From positions 24,864,626 through 24,928,625 of the forward strand of contig CM060064.1 of assembly GCA_030533445.1 (NCBI GenBank): a stretch of DNA of 64,000 bases, read 5' to 3'. Below, piece by piece: positions 50,401 to 59,400 of the stretch. Origin of the DNA: Cyprinodon diabolis (taxonomy: Eukaryota; Chordata; Actinopteri; Cyprinodontiformes; Cyprinodontidae). How positions within the stretch are numbered: position 1 is the stretch's first letter; the number at the start of each line of letters is the position of its first letter. Position numbers and translations under genes: made by a program. The notes beneath the pieces are model-generated. The model ran no database searches. It saw only the letters and a list, made by a program, of their open reading frames with translations, and was not told where the DNA came from.

Positions 50401-53400
50401 TTTAGACACCGCATGAGGTTCATCGTTTAACAGCATGTAAAGAAGCCATCTTAAAGTATTTATAACTCCTCCACCTCTTTCTTACAGATTCAATCTTGTG
50501 ATTCTTCGCAACAGTATGTTAAGAATCACATACTGCTGCAGTTGAAGTTGAATCTTTCAGCTTACAACACCTCCTCACTGAAACCTCTCCTTGAAAATGG
50601 CTTGAGTTCCTCAAGGGTTGTATGGGCAGCAATTATTTCTAAATCCTGCTTCAGTTTTTAAATTGGATTCAGGTCTTCACTATGACTGGGGCACTTTGCT
50701 TTGTATATTTGTGTGTCACTATTTCACTGTAGCTGAAGGTTTTTTCCCCATATTTAGTTAGAAAGATTTAACCTGGTAGTAATCATATTGATATGACTAG
50801 AATCTGGGAAGATTGGAGTTTAGTCTGTCCGTGAAAAGGAGGGACGTTTAGTACGATACTCCAGGCTGATTGGGTGACAAGCCAGATAGTACCTGCCTTC
50901 CATAATAAGCTTTCCGCCAATCGCAGCTTCTTGAGTGTTTTCACAGCTAGCGGGGCAAACTTTTTCCAAATCCTGTCGGCAGAAAAGCACAGACATCTTT
51001 CCCCTTCTACAAATGCACCAAGTGCTTCTCTTTGCTCCTTTTTCAAACGAGAATTTGTTGTAATTTCAGCTAAACCGAGTCTATTGCGGTATCGACAGTT
51101 GAGTCCTGCAGCATAGCCATGTTTGCAATGCACCAGCAAGGCCCTTCTGACTGTCTCCATTCCTACACGTCCCGCCCCCAAAAAACACTGCTGGCAGGCC
51201 ATTAGTTGGACTTGCTGGTTGTTACGACATGGATGTATGACTGAAAGCTCAGATCTCACAACAATCCAGCTTGCAGCTCAAGGTTTCCCTCTCTATGTTG
51301 AAGAAAAGCCTCCTGACTAGGGTTGTCAATAGTATTGATACTCAAACGCTGTATCCAGATAGAATACTAATTTGGCATGGTATTGATACTAAATACAGTG
51401 GGGCAAAAAAGTATTTAGTCAGCCACCAATAGTGCAAGTTCTCCCACTCAAAAAGATGAGAGAGGCCGGTAATTTTCATCATAGATATACCTCAACTATG
51501 AGAGACAAAATGAGAAAAAAAAATTCAGAAAATCACATTGTCTGATTTTTAAAGAATTTATTTGTAAAATATGGTGGAAAATAAGTATTTGGTCAATAAC
51601 AAAAGTTCATCTCAATACTTTGTTATATACCCTTTGTTGGCAATGACAGAGATCAAACGTTTTCTGTAAGTCTTCACAAGGTTTTCACACACTGTTGCTG
51701 GTATTTTGGCCCATTCCTCCATGCAGATCTCCTCTAGAGCAGTGATGTTCTGGGGCTGTCGCTGGGCAACACTGACTTTCAATTCCCTCCAAAGATTTTC
51801 TATGGGGTTGAGATGTGGAGACTGGCTAGGCCACTCCAGGACCTTGAAATGCTTCTTACGAAGCCACTCCTTCGTTACCCGGGCGGTGTGTTTGGGATCA
51901 TTGTCATGCTGAAAGACCCAACCACGTTTCATCTTCAATGCCCTTGCTGATGGAAGGAGGTTTTCACTCAAAATTCGACGATACATGGCCCCATTCATTC
52001 TTTCCTTCACACGGATCAGTCGTCCTGGTCCCTTAGCAGAAAAACAGCCCCAAAGCATGATGTTTCCACCCCCATGCTTCACTGTAGGTATGGTGTTCTT
52101 TGGATGCAACTCAGCATTCTCTCTCCTCCAAACACGACGAGTAGAGTTTTTACCAAAAAGTTATATTTTGGTTTCATCTGACCATATGATATTCTCCCAG
52201 TCATCGTCTGGATCATCCAAATGCTCTCTAGCAAACTTGAGACGGGCCTTGACATGTACTGGCTTAAGCAGGGGGACACGTCTGGCACTGCAGGATTTGA
52301 GTCCCTGGCGGCGTAGTGTGTTACTGATGGTAGCCTTTGTTACTTTGGTCCCAGCTCTCTGCAGGTCATTCACTAGGTCCCCCCGTGTGGTTCTGGGATT
52401 TTTACTCACCGTTCTTGTGATCATTTTGACCCCACGGGGTGAGATCTTGCGTAGAGCCCCAGATCGAGGAAGATTATCAGTGGTCTTGTATGTTTTCCAT
52501 TTTCTAATAATTGATCCCACTTATTTTCTTCACACCAAGCTGTTTACCTATTGCAGATTCAGACTTCCCAGCCTGGTGCAGGTCTATAATTTTGTTTCGG
52601 GTGTCCTTTGACAGCTCTCTAGTTTTGGCCATGGTGGAGTTTAGAGTGTGACTGTTTGAGGTTGTGGACAGGTGTCTTTTAACTGGTTCAAACAGGTGCC
52701 ATTAATGAAGGTAACGACTGGAGGACTGAGGAGCCTCTTACAGAAGAAGTTACAGGTCTGTGAGTGCCAGAAATCTTGCTTGTTTGTAACTGACCAAATA
52801 CTTATTTTCCACCGTATTTTGCAAATAAATTCTTAAAAAATCAGACAATGTGAATTTCTGGATTTTTTTTCCTCATTTTGTCTCTCATAGTTGAGGTATA
52901 TCTATGATGAAAATTACCGGCCTCTCTCATCTTTTTGAGTGGGAGAACTTGCACTATTGGTGGCTGACTAAATACTTTTTTGCCCCACTGTACAAGTTTT
53001 GTTTGCATATTTTAGCCATTTTCAATTTTTGATGTGATTATTTTCACATTGATAGAATATAACCTCTAACAAACTTTAAATCTTGTCAAATTGTGTTATA
53101 TTTGGCCTATCTATTTTGCAAGTATTTCCACACTTATTTAACTACTAAAATGTATGATTCTGCAAGTAAGCAGGATCAATGTTGAGTGTGAAAAGGGATT
53201 TTCATGTAAATCCATAATTTAATTATTAGGCATTTGGTCAAATTTTCTTGGGTACTGTTATTGAGTTTGGAATTTTGGTACTTAGCATAGTATTTAGGAT
53301 TTGAGGTAATGCTCTGTACATAACAATTTGCAAGTTTATAATCTTTCACAAAGTTAATCCTGAATCTCACCTCTAGCTGCAGTTTGGTGTTATTAGCACT

Positions 53401-56400
53401 GTTGCCTTTAGACTCAGAGAGCTCCACCATAAAGATCCACAACAAGGACAATCCATGATGATCCAAGAACTGCTTCAGACAAGATGGATTCTGGGTGTCC
53501 TATGCAGCAAATCAAAAACAAAAAACACACCAAAAATATTTGGCATGCTGGAGGGATTTCAGGGATACATGAGAATAAAGCATCAGCGATGTGTGCTGTA
53601 CTTGTATGAGCTTGAGACAGAGGAGTTTCTGCTCCATGGTTTCCACTCGGACCATCAGTCTGCACAGAGACACCACCTGTTTCTCATCATACAGCCCTTC
53701 TCCGTTCTCCAATAACGCCTCCAGCTCCTCATCCACCTGTGAGAGAACATAAGCTTCCACTTAAAATATAACTGAAACAATTTTCCTGGAAAAAATCTAT
53801 TTCCCCAGGAAAAAACAGCAAAACGTGGTTGAATCAGAGAGGTTTAAGAATGGTTATAAGGTTGGTAAACTGACCGTGGTCAGGGCGTTCTTTCTGCTGC
53901 GGTCTTTCTTCATCTTGCCCCCTGCGGCTCGAACACTTACTCTGTTCTCCCCACCAAGGAAGCCTCTGCAGCTAGGTGCCCCACAGAAGCATTTCTGAGC
54001 TTCTTTTCTGCAGCGAAAATAAAAGCAAAGACATATTCCTCTTAATTATAATGTGGAGAATAATGACTTTAACATATGCCAAATATTTTGAACGTCATAT
54101 AAGAAGGGCAACATAAGGGGAATTTTTACCCGTATCTCTGAAACTGGTAGTCGAAGGTTAGTTCAGTTCCTGCAGTGACAGCCTTGGTGGTGAAGAACCC
54201 GACTCGAAGTTGGCCATTAACAGTCCACTAGAGCAAAATTGTCAAAAGAAATAATTTTAGATAACAGAACTTTCGGAAGAAAAAAAAACTGACTCAAGAG
54301 ACGTTTTCCTTCAGTTTCTGTACCTTTTGCGTCTCACAGTTCGGCTCACAGCTGTGGTTCATGAAACGTGAGCAATTACCCTTCAATGTTGCATCAATAA
54401 TCTGCAGAGACCAACACAGCAGCAAGTAGATTATCATTTATTTCTTGTAGGTACCGGTCCCCTTCAGGTCCATCCAAACTCACCTCATTATTCTTTAGTG
54501 CCATAAAATAATAGTGGATGTTCTTGTTGCGAGCATATTCTTTAACCCTTGCTTTGAACTCTTTGTGGTCCAACACTTCGCCACAGTATTCCAGAACAAA
54601 TGTGTTTCTGAGATTAAATGAAAACCAGATTATAGTTTCAACCTCAAATGCATACCTTAACTAATAAAGCATCACAATAGATGCTGTGATCTTAAAAAAA
54701 AAATTAAAAAATGAGTAAATAAAACATGCAAAACAGTAGAAATAAAATCTTACGGAGCCAAGTCTCTAGCAGCACGCAGTCCCCAACCTTTGTCTTCTGT
54801 GAGAATGACCTCAAAGTCTGCATGCTGCTTCATCTGAAAGCGACGGTTCGAGCAATAGCCTCCATTCAAACACCGTGAGGAGCTGGGAAGAAATTAAAGG
54901 AAAAAGTGATGCGACAGCATGAAAAAGTTCCTATTTCTACCGCCACAGTTTTTTCGACTTCTGCCATGTTTATTTATTTTAAAATCACATTTGATCTGGT
55001 GGGAATTTTTACGATTTTTCCCGTCTGACACCAGAATTACTTATGACTAAAATCTGCTTGAGTGTGGTGTGTTGTGGTTGCCGTGTAGCTGATCAAACCT
55101 GTTACACCCACAGCTTTTCATAGTCATGTGTGGAATCTCAGGTTTTGAAAAGCAACAGACGATTTGAAAAACTTGCTGTGTGAATCCGGCATATGCACAT
55201 ATGCAGGCACAATGGCGACACTATAACTTAGAAAAAAACATTTCTTGATGAATAAACTGATAAGTTCGGCCGATATTTTTTACTTGAATTGACAAATATG
55301 TGGATGAGAGAGCACATAAAGTGCATACCATGCAGCTCCCTCCATTTGTTATCCTTTTTTAATTTTTTCTTTGAATTGTTGATAAATGTTCCAGTAGCAC
55401 ATATCAGGAATTGGTTAAAATGATCAGACAAAAAAAACAAAAAGACAAAAAAACAAAAAAAACCCTGAATCGATCAATCTCTATCTGAAATACCTAAGAA
55501 AGAACTGAGAATAATTTCTTATTTCTTATGACTCACTGGAAGCTAGAGAGATTTGAACTGGTTTTATGAGAAATATTTTTCTTACTAAGGATTTCAAAGT
55601 TTACAAAAATGTCCCCTTTAAAGCAAAATTCTTCTAAGGTCTACAAATTAAATCATTAACTACCATTCAATCATGAGGAGGCGGTTTAAACAGTCCTCCC
55701 CGCAGGCCATCACTCCTTTTGCACGGTCCTCTCGTGACAGTACCGGGCACTCGCACTGCATCCTCTTTATATCTCGATGAGACTTGCTTTTCTTTCTGCA
55801 AGAGATGTTAAAATTTTTCATCAGATAAGCTTTAAATAATCTGAGAATATACTGATCAAATGTTACAATGACATACAATCTTACCTCTCAGTTAAGTACA
55901 TGTTCTCCTCAATCAAGTCAAAGTAAGGTGGCATCTTTTTCGTTTTGGCCAAGTCTTTCCATCTGCTGGCATCCTGAAAGTTGCGTAGAGTGAGCGATGG
56001 TCTATCCACCTCTGTCTTTGCGGGAGCTTCCTTAGAGACGGGGGCGTCTCTTTGGCGCTCCTTTTTCCTCGATGGTCCAGCTTCAGCCTCGTTGTCCGAG
56101 TCCGACTCGATTTCCGGACGCCTTTTCTTGGGCGGTACTCTGCCTCTGTGGGGTCTGGTGTTGTCCTCTCTAGGTGGGTCAGGTACAGCAGAACCCCTGC
56201 TGTTGCTACTAATTTCGTGACCTTGCACTGAGCTAGCCGGCCCTGGAGTGTTTAGTGCTTTACTGCGACTCAATGAGTTTTCAGCGCTATAGTCCTCATG
56301 GTCATTAGTGAGGGAGTCTGGGTGGATTTCACTCGAAGGTTCCTGATAATGTTCATGTGTTTGGAGGTAGGGTATTTTGATAGTTTGTGTGTTTGGTGAC

Positions 56401-59400
56401 TGATGTGTACCGGATGGAACAGTAAGTCTCCCATCTTGCTCCTTAGAAGTGGCTGCTGTTGCTTTAGTGTTTAACAGGGGCCCATGGCTGCTATCAGGCT
56501 GCTGGCATGTGCTGGTAGGCTGCTCTGGTTGAGAAAAATCCCACCCTGCACTGAAACTCATCATGTTGTTGACATTATCAGAAAATGTATTCGGTTGGTA
56601 CTGCAGGTGCACCTGCTCTCCCTGGTTCAGACCTTGGTCTTGTTGTCTAGAATCACCGAACAAAAGGGTGGTATCTATCACACCTCCTTGGGCACCGTTA
56701 GGACCAGCTGCTGAAAGCTGACTATTGATGGCACTTGAACCTTCTGAGTGACTGGTGCTATCAATCATGTTGCTCTGGGACTGACAAGGCACACCCATGT
56801 GAGGTGACTCAACTAAATTAGTAGTGGTGGGCTGTGTTTGCTGTGCGCTAACTTGGTTGGCTGTTCCCATCTGGATGTGGGGCTGATCTGAAACATCTAA
56901 AGGACAACACGAAGAGGTCTGTGCATTTCCAATGTCTTTAATAAGGGATGAATGCTTGGGTACTACTACCACAGAGTGAAACTGTTTCATAGCTTTGTCA
57001 CAGTCTGAGTCATACTCTGAGTTATCGCTGTCACTAGGATCACTTGGCATTGCTAACGCTCCGTGACTGATGGGTGTTATCATACTTGATTTGCTTCTGG
57101 AAGTACTCTCCTGGGATTTACTCTCGCAGGCATCACTAATCTGGATGTGATTTAATGCGGCTGAGTGGATCTGGGATACCTGATCATTAAGAATTGAGGG
57201 CTTATTTAGGTTTGGTGATTGAGGCATACAAGGATTTAGGCCAAAGACGTCAATGCTGGTGCTTGCTTGTGAAGGCTCACATACTAAAGAGACGTCCGGC
57301 CCCGGGATGGAATGTTTAGACTCTCTGGATTGAATATTGAATTTACTGTCCATGTCTTGTTGGGTACAATCTTCAGCAATCTCCATTTTTATCACTTTTT
57401 TGGGACTATGATTATTTTCTGCACAAGCGGCCTGGTTTAAATTGTCATTTTCAAACAAGTCCTGCCCAACAATGTCCCAACGAGACGTTCTGGTAGTGCA
57501 TGTACTCTTTTTAGCGACATCCTTACTTTCCAGTCCTTCCACCGGCAGATTTTTGGTTCCTAGATGGGATAAATCCAATTTGTGAGGGTCAGATTGCTTT
57601 TCACCTGCCAAAACTTCATTGGGTTCAACAAACTCTGTATTAGTGTCTTGCTGGATCTCAAGTGTGACATTTATTTCTTTAGCATCAAGAGAGGCATTCT
57701 GGACTTTGTTATCTTGTTCACAGCTTACACTACCTTCACTTTTAACTGAATTTAAACTCAAATCATGCTCGCCATCCTTCACATTGCACACATTTTCCAG
57801 AGTGATGGTTATAGGCTTTAAGTTCTCAATCAAGGGAGTGGCTGAGGCATTTTCTGTTTCAGATTCAAGTACTGGTATCTCTTCTTGCTCATTCTCGCCT
57901 AAAGACTCTTGCAAACTTTTTTCAGTGGATAAGAACATCTCTTTAACACCCTGATCGGCCTGTAAACCGTCACTTGGCTCCGATTTGGATTTTTCCTTTT
58001 CTGTCAGAGGATTAGATTCTACTGTGGTTGCACACAATGGTGCTTTGGTAGGACTGTGAAACGAGTCATCTGACTTTCTGTGACGTCTAGGGGATTTCAT
58101 ATAGGATCTAGAGGGGGTTACTCGTTTTGATTCTGATCTACTAGTTTTCTCGTGAGAGTCTCTACTTTTTTCCAAGGAGCTTGTATTCCTTTCGGAAGGC
58201 TGGCATTTTGCCATATGTTCTCCCTCAGAATCACCAGAGCTGTTTTTCCTGTGCTTGTCGTGCGACTGAGACTTGTTGTGTGTACTGGAAGAAGAGGATT
58301 TGGCACCAGTGTCAGATTTGTAATGACTGCTAGATTTGCGGGAACTGGAGTCCAAATCAGGAGAGCACCTACGTTGAGAATCAGAGTCTGAGGAACGCTT
58401 TGAAGTCTTTTCTGACTTTGACGATTGCATTCTTCTATCAACCTCTGAGGAGTGCGGTGACTCCAGAGATTTTGAACATTTCTCGGATCTCGAGTAGGAA
58501 GATGATGCTTTATGTGAGCTGGAGTAGTTGGCCGACCTGCTGGAACCACTAGTCCTCGTCCTTGTTTTCCTGTGGTCGTCCTCAGAGTCAGAACTGTAAC
58601 GGGTTCTTTCGGTCCGGGAGCGAGAGCGTCTTTTCTCCCTGCGAGGAGAACCCCTGTGGGATCGTCGCTCGGATTCATGATAGTACGATCTGTCAGATCG
58701 AGAAACTCTGTCACACCTGGATCTCTCAGATTTGGAGTGAGACGAACTTGTTCGAGAACCTCTCGATCTAGACCTGGACCTCCTGCGATCCTTGTCAGAT
58801 CTAGATGAGCGAGAAGTTATTCTTGAATCGCGGTCGGATTTGGAGTAACTTGAAGACCTTTCATGATTCTCTGTGCGCTTGGAGGAAGCTTTCTCCTTTT
58901 CCCCACTACGTGAACCAGAGGAAGATCTTTTGGCCTCTTTGTTCCTACTGTCAGAGTTTGCTTTGCTTTTCGAATCATCTGATTTGCGACTGGAAGACGT
59001 GTGGGTTAAGTCTCCATCAGATTCAGAGCAGGGAGGAGCACTGTCTGACTGTGACCTGGTTTTCCTTTTGTAAGAGTTGTGATCCCGATTAGCAGGGCTG
59101 GAACTATCATCTTCTTTTCCGGAGGAAGAGAGGGGTTTATTGATGTTGGGATCTTCTTTTGTCTCAGAGGCTTCAGTGGCTGCCTCTTTAGAGGGGCTCT
59201 CATTAATGATGGTCTCAGAAGGGGGAGTGGGAAAGTCAGTTTCAATCTTGGAGTCTGGTAAAACCTCTGATTCAGAGGCAAGCATCTCCTCAGATGTAAC
59301 AGACTTCAGTTTCTCTTCAGTAACAGAATCACTGAGAATTTGCTTCTTGAAAGGCATCTTTGCCACATTCTTTTTTAGTCTAGTTGAAGAGGAGACAGGT

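Larger units (their letters stand above)
50371..53370 (-). other. setd2: setd2 intron packed with DNA-transposon debris
   Basis: A 3.0-kb intron between the SET-distal exons. It contains a short Tc1-type non-coding fragment (near 50645-50700), a RecQ-like helicase fragment (50860-51259) and a nearly complete Tc1-like element (51396-52990). The rest is AT-rich and unassigned. Confidence 0.8.

Noticed and set aside
50645..50700. Possible Tc1-type fragment (GGATTCAGGTCTTCACTATG)
   Set aside because: The phrase resembles non-coding or antisense text of several fish Tc1-like elements but is too short and diverged to annotate separately.
51985..52611. 208-codon plus-strand open frame
   Set aside because: Antisense of the Tc1-like transposase; the minus-strand reading carries the DD34E motifs.
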